DNA from: Hamadaea sp.
Lineage (GTDB): Bacteria; Actinomycetota; Actinomycetes; Mycobacteriales; Micromonosporaceae
DNA: 55,629 nt
Direction of reading: 5' to 3'
Assembly (NCBI RefSeq): GCF_013362815.1
Contig: NZ_JABFVK010000002.1
Location: 1 to 55,629 of the forward strand
Made by a program: the position numbers and the translations under genes. The notes under the pieces are model-generated. The model worked only from the letters and a program-made list of their open reading frames with translations. It ran no database searches and was not told the origin of the DNA. Below are positions 32,978 through 43,929 of this stretch, one piece after another. Each line of letters opens with the position of its first letter. The stretch's first letter is position 1.

Positions 32978-33874
32978 TCAGCCGACCTTCGGCTTCGAGC
33001 CGCCCTTCTTCGGGTTCGTCGGCTTCGCTCCGACCTTGGGCGCCAGCGCCTTGCGCTGCGCCTCGATCAGATCGAGGTCGTCGCCCTTCTTCGCCTTGGG
33101 CTTCGGCTCGACCGGCTTGCCGTTCACCAGCGGCGGGTACTTCTTCAGCACCCAGAACTGCTGGCCCAGCGAGAAGATGTTGGTCGTCGTCCAGTACAGG
33201 ATCAGGCCGAGGGGGAAGGCCGACACCGAGATGATCATGGTCAGTGGGATGCCGTAGAGCATCAGCTTCTGAACCATCCGCTGCTGCGGGTCCTCGCTCC
33301 AGCCGGTCTTCAGGATCATCTGGCGGCTGGTGAGGTAGGTGGTCGCGATCATGATGATGCCGAAGATCACGCACAGGACGGTCGCCAGGCCACCGTTGCG
33401 GAGAGTGGCTCCGATCGAGACTCCGAAGAGCTCGGCGTCGGTCGCGCTGTGGAACTGCGCGTCGGTCCACCCGTAGAGCGTGGGGTTGTGCGCACCACCG
33501 TCGAGCCGCCGGATGACGTGGAAGACGCCGAGGAAGATGGGCATCTGGATCAGCAGCGGAAGGCAGCCCATCAGCGGGTTCGCCTTCTCGGTGCGGTAGA
33601 GCTCCATCATCTCTTTCTGGAGCGTCTCCCGGTCACCCTTGTGCTTCTCCTGCAGCGCCTTCATCTTGGGCTGGATCGCCTGCATCGCCCGCTGCGAGCG
33701 GATCTGCTTGACGAAGAGGGGGAAGAGGATGCCTCGGACGGTGAGCACCAGGAAGACGATCGAGAGGACCCAGTCCCAGTTGGTCGACAGCCATTCGCCG
33801 ACGCCGATCTCATCGAAGACCCAGTGCCAGGCGAGCATGACCCACGACACCGCGTAGTAGATCGGATCAAGCAT
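32978..33874 (-). CDS. yidC: Membrane protein insertase YidC (Oxa1 family)
   Basis: 298 residues. It inserts and folds membrane proteins with or without SecYEG. Conserved core: WVLSIVFLVLTVRGILFPLFVKQIRSQRAMQAIQPKMKALQEKHKGDRE (about 35-85), with the hydrophilic-groove Arg in the first core helix and the coiled cytoplasmic hairpin after it. MGCLPLLIQMPIFLGVFHVIRR, TVLCVIFGIIMIATTYLTSRQM and FPLGLILYWTTTNIFSLGQQFWVL follow. Lys-rich C-terminal tail (KPKAKKGDD...). The ATG overlaps the yidD stop (TAATG). Confidence 0.97.
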   Translation of the reverse strand: MLDPIYYAVSWVMLAWHWVFDEIGVGEWLSTNWDWVLSIVFLVLTVRGILFPLFVKQIRSQRAMQAIQPKMKALQEKHKGDRETLQKEMMELYRTEKANPLMGCLPLLIQMPIFLGVFHVIRRLDGGAHNPTLYGWTDAQFHSATDAELFGVSIGATLRNGGLATVLCVIFGIIMIATTYLTSRQMILKTGWSEDPQQRMVQKLMLYGIPLTMIISVSAFPLGLILYWTTTNIFSLGQQFWVLKKYPPLVNGKPVEPKPKAKKGDDLDLIEAQRKALAPKVGAKPTNPKKGGSKPKVG

Positions 33875-34164
33875 TAGGGTTGCGCTCCAGTCGCCTCGTT
33901 ACGACGGTGGGCGGCCGGCGGAACCGGATCGAACCCACCAGGGTGGAAGGGGTGACACCGCCCGATCCGCCGGATCGCGAGCCAGCTCCCACGCAGCGCG
34001 CCATGGACGCTCAGCGCCTCCAATGCGTAAGCACTGCAGGACGGATAGAACCGGCAGCGGGCCGGCAGGCCCGGACTTATCCAACGACGGTACGCGATAA
34101 CTCCCAGCGCCAGCACGCGACTGGGGAGTGTCGCAGGTCGCGCCACCCCAGGCAGGGTCTTCAC
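33874..34164 (-). CDS. yidD: Membrane protein insertion efficiency factor YidD
   Basis: 96 residues. Family signature: [30 protein letters not shown]...[24 protein letters not shown], with the three conserved Cys. It assists YidC at the membrane. Overlaps rnpA at the start (ATGA) and yidC at the end, so the block is translationally coupled. Confidence 0.97.
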   Translation of the reverse strand: MKTLPGVARPATLPSRVLALGVIAYRRWISPGLPARCRFYPSCSAYALEALSVHGALRGSWLAIRRIGRCHPFHPGGFDPVPPAAHRRNEATGAQP

Positions 34165-34553
34165 GAGCCCTCCCTCGGCCGGCGTGGTCGGGCGGCGGCC
34201 GCGAGCGCGGCGTCCAGGTCCGTGCTCAGCTGGTCGAACGGTGCGCGGGCCGCCGCCGGCAACGCGCGCACTACCAAAGTCGTGCCCATCGGGTACGCAG
34301 AGAGCCGAGACGCCACAAGGTGACGGAGTCGGCGCTTGACCTTGTTCCGGACAACCGCGCCGCCGACGGCCTTCGATACCACAAAACCGGCACGGGGAGC
34401 GGACATGACACAGCCCGGGGCCTCTACGGTCCCGGGCTGGTCAATGCTGATCTTCAAGTGGACAACCACGGTGCCACGGCCGACGCGTCGGCCGGTACGG
34501 ACGGCGTCAGCGAATTCGCGGCTGCTCCGCAGTCGATTCGCGGCCGGCAGCAT
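34161..34553 (-). CDS. rnpA: Ribonuclease P protein component
   Basis: 130 residues. It supports the RNase P RNA in 5' tRNA processing. Landmarks: [53 protein letters not shown] (the RNR motif, about 54-83) and LVVRALPAA near the end. Directly downstream of rpmH, as in nearly all bacteria. Confidence 0.97.
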   Translation of the reverse strand: MLPAANRLRSSREFADAVRTGRRVGRGTVVVHLKISIDQPGTVEAPGCVMSAPRAGFVVSKAVGGAVVRNKVKRRLRHLVASRLSAYPMGTTLVVRALPAAARAPFDQLSTDLDAALAAAARPRRPREGS

Positions 34554-34573
34554 GCGGCACCGCCCCGCTCGGC

Positions 34574-34711
34574 TCAGACGGCCAGGCGGGCGCGACCCTT
34601 GCCCCGGCGGGCGGACAGGACGGCACGGCCGGCCCGGGTGCGCATGCGCAGCCGGAAGCCGTGGGTCTTGGCGCGCCGACGGTTGTTCGGCTGGTACGTG
34701 CGCTTGCTCAC
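34574..34711 (-). CDS. rpmH: 50S ribosomal protein L34
   Basis: 45 residues: [20 protein letters not shown] followed by [25 protein letters not shown], the invariant L34 pattern. GTG at 34711 with AGGAGAG a few bases upstream. It heads the leftward rpmH-rnpA-yidD-yidC-jag-rsmG cluster, divergent from dnaA. Confidence 0.97.
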   Translation of the reverse strand: MSKRTYQPNNRRRAKTHGFRLRMRTRAGRAVLSARRGKGRARLAV

Positions 34712-35047
34712 GTCAGGCTCTCCTGCGGTCATCCCCGCCCCTGGACGGCGGCGGGGGAGGTCTCTTCGGCCGCCACCCTAGCATCCTTGTCAGGAGCGCT
34801 AAGCAGCGGAGCAACCTGTCCAGGGTACACGCTGCGTCGATCTGCGGCCAAAGCACGGTGGTCTTGTGGTCGCTGCCTCGTTATCCTGCTGGGACCCGGG
34901 TGGGGGCCCGGTACGCGAACTGCAGTCAGTGCCACGAGGCTGCCCCGGGGCCACGCGGCGCGGGGGTTGTGGATAACTTAGCTCGATGCCGTTGTGCGCA
35001 TCGTCGACGCCGCGGGCGTCCGGGGAGAAGGTTGGGGGGCGAGAAGA
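34712..35047. other. rpmH-dnaA divergent promoter region
   Basis: 336 bp with no gene other than the possible upstream extension of the dnaA frame. It must hold the rpmH and dnaA promoters. A perfect DnaA box is at 34968-34976. I do not see an unambiguous -35/-10 pair. Confidence 0.6.
34968..34976. promoter_or_regulatory. Perfect DnaA box upstream of dnaA
   Basis: TGTGGATAA (TTATCCACA on the other strand), 71 bp before the chosen dnaA start. A single strong box here is typical of dnaA autoregulation. Confidence 0.8.
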
Positions 35048-36679
35048 GTGGGAGACCTCGACGCGGTCTGGGTGAATGCCGTCAACGATCTCGCCGACCA
35101 GATCATCTCGCCGCAGCAGCGGGCGTACCTTCAGCTCACTCGGCTGCGGGCGATCGTCGAGGACACCGCTTTGCTGTCGGTACCCGACCCGTACACCCGG
35201 GACTTCATCGAAAGCCGGATGCGCCCGCAGATCACCGATGCGCTCTCCCGGAACCTCGGCCGGCCGATCCAGGTGGCCGTCACGGTCCGCCCGCCGGAGG
35301 ACGACACTCAGCGCGCTCCGCTATATATGGGCGGCGGTTACGGCACTCCGGCTCCGGCGAGCCCGCCCGTGACCCGCGTCATCCCGGCGGAGGAACCTCG
35401 GAAGGATCTTCAGCAGGCGCTGTCGTATCCAAGTGGGGCGTACCCCCCGGTGGCGATCACTCCGCCGCCCGACGGGGAAGACGCGCTGTTCGCCGTGCCG
35501 ACCCAGCCGACGCCCCGGGAGCCCGTGTCAGACGGCGCGCCCGAGAGTGGGCCGGGCCGGATCGGTTCGCCTGTCGCCCCGGCACCCTCGGTGTCGCCCA
35601 ACGAAGGACGCGGCCCGCTCGGCGGAAGGCAGCCGGCTCAGGAGACGGGCGGTAACAAGCTCAATCCGAAGTACATGTTCGAGACCTTCGTCATCGGCTC
35701 GTCCAACCGGTTCGCGCACGCCGCGGCGGTGGCGGTCGCCGAGTCGCCGGCGAAGGCGTACAACCCGCTGTTCATCTACGGCGGTTCGGGGCTGGGCAAG
35801 ACGCACCTGCTGCACGCGATCGGCCATTACGCGCAACAGCTCGGCAACGCCCGAGGGGTGCGGTACGTCTCGACCGAAGAGTTCACCAACGACTTCATCA
35901 ACTCGCTGCGCGACGACAAGCAGAGCGCCTTCCAGCGCCGCTATCGCGACGTCGACATCCTGCTGATCGACGACATCCAGTTCCTCGAGAACCGGGAGCG
36001 GACGCAAGAGGAGTTCTTCCACACCTTCAACACCCTCCACAACGCCAACAAGCAGATCGTGATCACCTCCGACCGGTCGCCGAAGCAACTGGCCACTTTG
36101 GAGGACCGGCTGCGTACGCGGTTCGAGTGGGGCCTGCTCGCCGACATCCAGCCGCCGGATCTGGAGACGCGTATCGCGATCTTGCAGAAGAAAGCGGCTC
36201 AGGATCGGCTGTTCGCCCCGCCCGAGGTGCTGGAGTTCGTCGCTTCGCGCATCTCCAACTCGATCCGGGAACTCGAGGGCGCGTTGATCCGGGTGACGGC
36301 GTACGCGTCGCTGTCGCGATCGCCCGTCAGTCTCCAGATCGCCGAGGAGGTGCTCCGCGACTTCATCCCGGACGGCACCGCCCCGGAGATCACGGCCGAC
36401 CAGATCATGGTGTCCACAGCGGACTACTTCGGGGTGAGCCTGGAAGACCTGCGCGGCCACTCCCGGTCCCGGGTGCTCGTCAACGCCCGGCAGGTCGCCA
36501 TGTACCTGTGCCGGGAGCTGACGGCGATGTCGCTACCCCGGATCGGATCGGCGTTCGGCGGCCGCGATCACACCACCGTGATGCACGCCGAGCGGAAGAT
36601 CCGGCAGCAGATGGCGGAGCGACGGTCGCTCTACAACCAGATAGCGGAACTCACCAACCGCATCAAGCAAACGCCCTGA
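35048..36679 (+). CDS. dnaA: Chromosomal replication initiator DnaA
   Basis: 543 residues. Domain I (1-85; [33 protein letters not shown]), a long Pro-rich domain II (about 95-205), AAA+ domain III (about 210-425) with Walker [18 protein letters not shown] and Walker [26 protein letters not shown], and DNA-binding domain IV with [23 protein letters not shown] and the signature [19 protein letters not shown] at 35048 is preferred because homology begins at VGDLDAVW; the frame is open to 34994, which would add 18 unsupported residues. Ribosome binding site is weak (GGGGGGCGAGAAGA). Transcribed away from rpmH into oriC. Confidence 0.97.
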   Translation: MGDLDAVWVNAVNDLADQIISPQQRAYLQLTRLRAIVEDTALLSVPDPYTRDFIESRMRPQITDALSRNLGRPIQVAVTVRPPEDDTQRAPLYMGGGYGTPAPASPPVTRVIPAEEPRKDLQQALSYPSGAYPPVAITPPPDGEDALFAVPTQPTPREPVSDGAPESGPGRIGSPVAPAPSVSPNEGRGPLGGRQPAQETGGNKLNPKYMFETFVIGSSNRFAHAAAVAVAESPAKAYNPLFIYGGSGLGKTHLLHAIGHYAQQLGNARGVRYVSTEEFTNDFINSLRDDKQSAFQRRYRDVDILLIDDIQFLENRERTQEEFFHTFNTLHNANKQIVITSDRSPKQLATLEDRLRTRFEWGLLADIQPPDLETRIAILQKKAAQDRLFAPPEVLEFVASRISNSIRELEGALIRVTAYASLSRSPVSLQIAEEVLRDFIPDGTAPEITADQIMVSTADYFGVSLEDLRGHSRSRVLVNARQVAMYLCRELTAMSLPRIGSAFGGRDHTTVMHAERKIRQQMAERRSLYNQIAELTNRIKQTP

Positions 36680-36698
36680 CCTGCACAAAGGACATTCC

Positions 36699-36734
36699 TG
36701 CGGGCGGTGTGACCAGTCGGTCGCGCCGCCCGCA
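36699..36734 (+). terminator. Hairpin terminator after dnaA
   Basis: TGCGGGCGG (36699-36707) pairs with CCGCCCGCA (36726-36734), followed by GCTTTATAT. It separates dnaA transcription from the box array of oriC. Confidence 0.75.
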
Positions 36735-36751
36735 GCTTTATATCGACGAGT

Positions 36752-37180
36752 CTCGTCGAGTTATCCCCAGACGGTGGATGAAGGTTGTGGATTGGCTGTG
36801 GATATGTGTGGATGAAAAATTGTCCCTGTGGATTCAGTGTGGACAACCGACCAAGATCCGTGGACAGGTTTCCATGATCCGTGGATATCCCTGTGTACAA
36901 CGGCCTTCCGGCGGTCCGCCCGATCGGTGGATAACCCGGTGGATAACCTGTGGAAGGCTTGTGGGGAACGTGTGGGTAAGCCGGGACACTCTGTGTACAC
37001 CGAATGTCCTGTGGATGAAGGAGCGGTTTTTCCACGGCTCCGTCCACCGGTTATCCACCGGCCCTAAACCCTGATGAGCAGCGGAAACGGCAGTTATCCC
37101 CAGTTTCCACAGCCCCTACTATTACGACGGTAGAGATTTCTAAGAAGAAGAAAAACCAATCTTCGCTGTGTGGATGTTGG
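36752..37180. other. Origin of replication oriC
   Basis: Non-coding dnaA-dnaN spacer full of DnaA-box-like 9-mers. In TGTGGAYAA orientation: 36786, 36797, 36807, 36827, 36838 (exact TGTGGACAA), 36859, 36880, 36926, 36938, 36971 and 37010. In the opposite orientation: 36761, 37028, 37051 and 37094. Most deviate at one or two positions. An A/T-rich segment (about 37118-37163, with TAAGAAGAAGAAAAACC) on the dnaN side is the best candidate for the unwinding element, followed by another box-like word at 37169. Confidence 0.95.
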
Positions 37181-37338
37181 TGGGCTGCCGTCGGGCCGAC
37201 CCTCCGAGAGCACCCGCACCGAGAAGCCATAGGGTGGTTCACCGTCACACCTCGCCGTTAGGGTCGATAGTCCGTAAGAAGCTCTCACCGAGCCGACCCA
37301 GACCCGACGCCCTGACTTGAGATCTCCGGAGGCCTCGC

Positions 37339-38472
37339 ATGAAGTTCCGTGTTGAGCGCGACGCGCTTGCCGACGCCGTTGCGTGGACCGCAAAGAGCCT
37401 GCCCAGCCGGCCGTCGGTGCCGGTACTCGCGGGTGTGATGCTGCGCGTCGCCGACGGCCGCCTGCACGTCTCCGGCTTCGACTACGAGGTGTCCAGCCAA
37501 GTCGACGTAGAGGTCCAGGCCGACGCCGACGGAGCCGCGCTCGTCTCCGGCCGGCTGCTCGCCGAGATCACCAAGGCGCTGCCGGCCAAGCCGGTGGAGA
37601 TCGCCGCCGTCGGCTCGCACCTCGAGCTCGTCTGCGGCAGCGCCCGGTTCACCCTGCCGACGATGCCGGTCGAGGACTACCCGACCCTGCCCGAGTTGCC
37701 GCAGAGCGCCGGGACGGTCGACGCGGCCACGTTCGCCTCCGCCGTTGCTCAGGTCGCGATCGCAGCCGGTCGCGACGAGACGCTGCCCATGATGACCGGC
37801 GTACGCCTGGAGCTGTCCGGTTCCACGATCGCGCTGCTCGCCACCGACCGGTATCGGCTGGCCGTCCGCGAGATCACCTGGGAGCCGGCCGCCGACGACG
37901 TCGAGACGACCGCCCTCGTTCCGGCCCGCACGTTGGCCGACACCGCCAAGACTCTCGGCCCGCTGGGCGGCAGCGTCACCGTCGCGCTCGCCACTGCCGG
38001 TGCGGGCGAGGGCATGATCGGTTTCGCCGGCGGAGCCCGCAAGACCACCAGCCGCCTGCTCGACGGCCAGTCCTACCCGCCGGTGCGATCGCTGTTCCCG
38101 GCGTCCTTCAACGCCGAAGCCCGCGTGCCGGTGAGCGCGCTGGTCGAGGTCGTCAAGCGCGTGTCGCTGGTCGCCGAGAAGGCCACCCCGATCCGGCTGT
38201 CGTTCACCGAGGAAGGCCTCGTCGTCGAGGCGGGTGGCACCGAGGAGGCGCGGGCGAGCGAGGCGATGGAGGCCACCTTCACCGGTGAGCCGTTCACGAT
38301 CGCGTTCAATCCGCAGTATCTCATCGACGGCCTCGGCGCGCTCGGCTCCGCGACCGCCGTCTTCGGTTTCACCGACGCGTTCAAGCCCGCCGTCCTCATG
38401 CCGGCCGGCGACGACGGCGAGGTTGTGCCGGGATACCGCTATCTGATCATGCCGATTCGGGTAGGGCGCTAG
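37339..38472 (+). CDS. dnaN: DNA polymerase III beta subunit (sliding clamp)
   Basis: 377 residues with the three clamp domains. Landmarks: MKFRVERDALADAVAWTAKSLPSRPSVPVLAGVML (1-35), FTLPTMPVEDYPTLPELP (about 108-125), ATDRYRLAVREI (about 171), and the C-terminal VLMPAGDDGEVVPGYRYLIMPIRV in which the usual 'MPxR' ending is conserved. It encircles DNA and tethers the polymerase. First gene right of oriC. GGAGG lies upstream of the ATG. Confidence 0.98.
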   Translation: MKFRVERDALADAVAWTAKSLPSRPSVPVLAGVMLRVADGRLHVSGFDYEVSSQVDVEVQADADGAALVSGRLLAEITKALPAKPVEIAAVGSHLELVCGSARFTLPTMPVEDYPTLPELPQSAGTVDAATFASAVAQVAIAAGRDETLPMMTGVRLELSGSTIALLATDRYRLAVREITWEPAADDVETTALVPARTLADTAKTLGPLGGSVTVALATAGAGEGMIGFAGGARKTTSRLLDGQSYPPVRSLFPASFNAEARVPVSALVEVVKRVSLVAEKATPIRLSFTEEGLVVEAGGTEEARASEAMEATFTGEPFTIAFNPQYLIDGLGALGSATAVFGFTDAFKPAVLMPAGDDGEVVPGYRYLIMPIRVGR

Positions 38473-38563
38473 CCTGAACCTTCAGGGGGGCGGGCCGCGC
38501 GCCGAAGATCGCCGCGTCCGGCGTCCGTCTCGATCACGGCAAGCACACCTGAGTGGAGTGACC

Positions 38564-39436
38564 ATGCAACTCGGACTCATCGGCCTCGGCAAGATGGGCG
38601 GCAACATGCGTGACCGCCTGCGCGACGCCGGTCACGAGGTCGTCGGCTTCGACCGCAACCCCGACCTGTCGGACGCCGCGAGCCTGGAAGAGCTGGTCGG
38701 CAAGCTGCAGGCACCGCGGGCGATCTGGGTGATGGTGCCCGCCGGTGTCACGACGGCCACGATCGAAGCGCTCGCTCCGCTGCTGAGCGCGGGCGACATC
38801 GTCATCGACGGCGGCAACTCCCGATTCTCCGACGACGGACCCCGGGCCGAGAAGCTCGCCGAGTCGGGCATCGGCTACATCGACGCGGGCGTCTCCGGTG
38901 GTGTGTGGGGCAAGCAGAACGGCTACGCGCTGATGGTCGGCGGCTCCGACGACGACGTGGCCCGGTTGATGCCGATCTTCGAGTCGCTGAAGCCGGCCGG
39001 TGAGTTCGGCTTCGTCCACGCCGGTCCGGTGGGTGCGGGGCACTACGCCAAGATGGTCCACAACGGCATCGAATACGGCCTCATGCACGCGTACGCCGAG
39101 GGCTTCGAGCTGTTGGAGAAGTCCGAGCTGGTGCAGAACGTGCCCGGGGTCTTCCGGTCGTGGCGGGAGGGCACCGTCATCCGCTCCTGGCTGCTGGACC
39201 TGATGGACAACGCGCTGACCGCCGACCCGCACCTGGACCAGCTCAAGGGCTACGCCGAGGACACCGGCGAAGGTCGCTGGACGGTCGAGGAGGCCATTCG
39301 CCTCGCGGTGCCGATGCACGTCATCGCCGCCTCGCTGTTCGCCCGGTTCGCCTCCCGCCAGGACGACTCCCCGGCGATGAAGGCGATCGCGGCGCTGCGT
39401 AACCAGTTCGGCGGGCACGCCGTCACCAAGAGCTAG
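38564..39436 (+). CDS. gnd: 6-phosphogluconate dehydrogenase (decarboxylating), short NAD-type
   Basis: 290 residues, the short form common in actinobacteria and some other bacteria. Converts 6-phosphogluconate to ribulose 5-phosphate and CO2. Motifs: [13 protein letters not shown] (3-15), [48 protein letters not shown] and the catalytic [23 protein letters not shown]. The ATG at 38564 begins the Rossmann motif; GTG at 38558 is two codons earlier. Placement of this gene between dnaN and recF is an actinobacterial trait. recF follows after two bases. Confidence 0.95.
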   Translation: MQLGLIGLGKMGGNMRDRLRDAGHEVVGFDRNPDLSDAASLEELVGKLQAPRAIWVMVPAGVTTATIEALAPLLSAGDIVIDGGNSRFSDDGPRAEKLAESGIGYIDAGVSGGVWGKQNGYALMVGGSDDDVARLMPIFESLKPAGEFGFVHAGPVGAGHYAKMVHNGIEYGLMHAYAEGFELLEKSELVQNVPGVFRSWREGTVIRSWLLDLMDNALTADPHLDQLKGYAEDTGEGRWTVEEAIRLAVPMHVIAASLFARFASRQDDSPAMKAIAALRNQFGGHAVTKS

Positions 39437-39438
39437 CC

Positions 39439-40554
39439 ATGTACGTCCGCCGGCTGGAGCTCGTCGACATCCGCTCGTACGCGCGGGTGGCCGTCGACCT
39501 CCAGCCGGGTCCGAACGTGCTGGTCGGCCCGAACGGCGTCGGCAAGACGAACCTCGTCGAGGCGATGGGATACGTCGCGACGCTGTCCAGCCACCGAGTC
39601 GCCACCGACGCTCCACTGGTCCGGGCGGGTGCTGGAAGTGGCGTGATCCGCTGCGCGATCGTGCACGAGGGTCGCGAGCTGCTCGTCGAGTTGGAGATCG
39701 TGCCGGGCAAGGCCAATCGTGCCCGGCTGGGCCGGTCTCCCGTACGCCGGGCGCGGGACGTCCTCGGCGCACTGCGCCTCGTCTTGTTCGCCCCGGAGGA
39801 TCTCTCGCTGGTTCGTGGCGATCCCGCCGAACGCCGCAAGTACCTGGACGAGCTGCTGGTGCTGCGGCAGCCCCGGATGGCGGCCGTACGCTCGGACTAC
39901 GAACGCGTGCTCAAACAGCGCAACGCTCTGCTGCGCAGTTCCTATCTGACCCGGCGGGTCACCCGGACGGCGGGCGATCTTTCCACCCTCGACGTCTGGG
40001 ATCAGCATCTCGCTCAGCACGGCGCGACCCTGCTCGCCGCCCGGCTGGCGCTGGTCGACGCGCTGGCGCCGCACCTGGCCAAGGCGTACGACGCGGTGTC
40101 GGGTGGGGGAGCGATGCCGGGCGCCGCCGCGAGCGCGGTGTATCAGAGCACCGTCCCCGAACCGACTCCGGAAGCAGTGCTCTCGGCGTTGCTGGAGGCA
40201 CGTTCGTCCGAGGTCGACCGGGGGATGACGCTGGTCGGCCCGCATCGTGACGAACTCGCCCTGTCGCTGGGGCAGCTCCCCGTGAAGGGCTATGCGAGTC
40301 ACGGTGAATCGTGGTCCTTCGCATTGGCGTTGCGACTGGCGGCGTACGAGTTGTTGAGAGCGGACGGCCTGGAACCGGTTCTGGCGCTGGACGACGTCTT
40401 CGCCGAGCTGGACACCGGGCGGCGTGAGCGGCTCGCGGCGCTGGTGGGCGACGCGGCCCAGGTCATCGTGACGTGCGCCGTCGCGGCCGACGTGCCCGCC
40501 GAGCTGGCGGGCGCTCGCTTCACCGTCACCCCTGGAGAGGTGAACCGTGAGTGA
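39439..40554 (+). CDS. recF: DNA replication and repair protein RecF
   Basis: 371 residues, SMC-like ATPase that helps load RecA at gaps. [21 protein letters not shown], Walker [16 protein letters not shown] (about 33), [30 protein letters not shown]-loop/signature [13 protein letters not shown]...[17 protein letters not shown] and Walker [21 protein letters not shown]. Starts two bases after gnd and overlaps dciA by eight bases. Confidence 0.97.
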   Translation: MYVRRLELVDIRSYARVAVDLQPGPNVLVGPNGVGKTNLVEAMGYVATLSSHRVATDAPLVRAGAGSGVIRCAIVHEGRELLVELEIVPGKANRARLGRSPVRRARDVLGALRLVLFAPEDLSLVRGDPAERRKYLDELLVLRQPRMAAVRSDYERVLKQRNALLRSSYLTRRVTRTAGDLSTLDVWDQHLAQHGATLLAARLALVDALAPHLAKAYDAVSGGGAMPGAAASAVYQSTVPEPTPEAVLSALLEARSSEVDRGMTLVGPHRDELALSLGQLPVKGYASHGESWSFALALRLAAYELLRADGLEPVLALDDVFAELDTGRRERLAALVGDAAQVIVTCAVAADVPAELAGARFTVTPGEVNRE

Positions 40555-41047
40555 CGACGACCTCAAGGGCCCCGAGCTGGCGCGAGCCGTGCTCGACGCG
40601 GCGAAGGCCAAGCGGGTCGCGCGCGCGTCCCAGCCGCGCAAGTCGCCGGAGGAATATCGGCCGCGCGGTTACAGCGGAGCCGGCCCCGACCCGCGCGACC
40701 CGGCGAAGTTCGGCGATGTGCTGGCCCGCCTGATCAAGGCCCGCGGCTGGCAGAAGCCGGCGGCCGAGGGCACGGTTTTCGGCGCGTGGGAGAAGGTGGT
40801 CGGCCCGGAGATCGCCGCTCGCTGCCGCCCGGTCAAGCTCGAGGAGAAAGAGCTCACGGTCGAGGCCGAGTCCACGGCTTGGGCGACGCAGCTGCGGGCG
40901 ATCGCACCGACGATCATCCGGCGGATCGCCGCCGAGGTGGGCAACAACGTCGTGGTCCGGGTCCGCATCCACGGTCCGGCCGCGCCGTCTTGGTCCAAGG
41001 GCCCTCGACGGGTACGCGGACAGGGGCCGGGCGATACCTACGGCTGA
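40547..41047 (+). CDS. dciA: DciA family helicase-loading protein (DUF721)
   Basis: 166 residues. N-terminal Lys/Arg-rich tail, then the DUF721 core (about 65-150; [65 protein letters not shown]). DciA acts with the replicative helicase DnaB in bacteria that lack DnaC. The gene overlaps recF and precedes gyrB as in mycobacteria (Rv0004). GTG start at 40547. It ends 12 bp before a convergent gene. Confidence 0.92.
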   Translation: MSDDDLKGPELARAVLDAAKAKRVARASQPRKSPEEYRPRGYSGAGPDPRDPAKFGDVLARLIKARGWQKPAAEGTVFGAWEKVVGPEIAARCRPVKLEEKELTVEAESTAWATQLRAIAPTIIRRIAAEVGNNVVVRVRIHGPAAPSWSKGPRRVRGQGPGDTYG

Positions 41048-41059
41048 TCCGCCGCCGGC

Positions 41060-41614
41060 TCAGAACTCGGCGTAGACGGCGAAGCCGCGGTCGGCGCAGC
41101 GCCGGTAGAAGCTGGCGAGCACGGCAAGCTCGGAGAGCGGGAAGCTCCACTGCGGTGCACCACCGTCGTCGTCGCGCAGCGCGTCGAGCCGCCCTTCCAG
41201 CCATTTGAGCTGCTGCTCGGCCAGCCGACCTTCCGAGAGCGCTGTTCTCAGAACGTCCGCGACCGTGTCGAAGGTGACAGTCGGCCCCAGACCGGCATGC
41301 CCGGCGACGAACTTCTCCAGGCCGCCTGCGATCCACGCGCAGGTGTCCGGATCGATGACCGGATCTTCGTCCTCGGCTGCTGCGTCGGTGGCGTAGAGCA
41401 CGCCCTCCAGCCCGAGCAGGAGGTCGATGAGCTCGGTGTACGCCGTCGCCCGGACGGTGCCGGTGCGGGCGATGTGCCCGGCCAGGGCAGCGGTCGGCGC
41501 CTCGGTCGAAGGCTTCTCCGCGATGCCGGCGAAGTCGACGAACTCGGCCGGGGCGACCGGGTCGTAGAAGCGGCCGGTCGCCGGCCACTGCACGGCGACG
41601 TTGTCCAGCCCCAT
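41060..41614 (-). CDS. Conserved hypothetical protein
   Basis: 184-residue soluble, acidic protein with mostly helical character ([81 protein letters not shown]). Codon use matches its neighbours. Not recognised; the ending resembles small actinobacterial proteins of unknown function encoded between recF-dciA and gyrB. It is the only leftward gene between dnaN and tRNA-Ala, convergent with dciA and divergent from gyrB. ATG at 41614; no cofactor motif or membrane helix. Confidence 0.7.
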   Translation of the reverse strand: MGLDNVAVQWPATGRFYDPVAPAEFVDFAGIAEKPSTEAPTAALAGHIARTGTVRATAYTELIDLLLGLEGVLYATDAAAEDEDPVIDPDTCAWIAGGLEKFVAGHAGLGPTVTFDTVADVLRTALSEGRLAEQQLKWLEGRLDALRDDDGGAPQWSFPLSELAVLASFYRRCADRGFAVYAEF

Positions 41615-41945
41615 CGTCAGTCCCCTTCGGTGTGTGCGCTGGGGGGAACCTACGGCATCCCGCCGACACTCCGCTATCCCGCGCGGGGTCTGTGATTCGG
41701 GCGGCTGTCCGGTGCCGGACAGGGCGACCGGACGCGGTCGGTCTGACCGTACCCGCGTGGGGGGAGTTGCGGACGGGCGTGTTCGGGCCGCTACGGAGCT
41801 GTCAGATACCCCGCCGGAGCCATTCAGTTGCGACTCGGCGGGTGCCGCGCAAGCAGGATGTCGGTGTCACCCAGTAGGATTGCCGGGGCAGTCGCTCGCG
41901 CTCGCATGGGCGCGGCTGCCGACAGGCACTGACGGAAGGACGAGC
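41615..41945. other. Upstream region of gyrB
   Basis: 331 bp without a gene. TAGGAT at 41875-41880 is a plausible -10 element for gyrB, with no clear -35. The gyrB frame is open far upstream, but no homology supports coding. Confidence 0.5.
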
Positions 41946-43883
<1,938 letters not shown>

Positions 43884-43929
43884 CCCCCACCCCGACCTCG
43901 CAGGCTGACTACGCAAGGACATCACAGAA

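Noticed and set aside
34994-35047. N-terminal extension of DnaA
   Set aside because: The 18 extra residues have no counterpart in DnaA proteins; homology begins at the GTG at 35048.
41601-41945. 115-residue N-terminal extension of GyrB
   Set aside because: Overlaps the start of the convergent gene region and promoter; GyrB sequence starts at 41946 with a good ribosome binding site.
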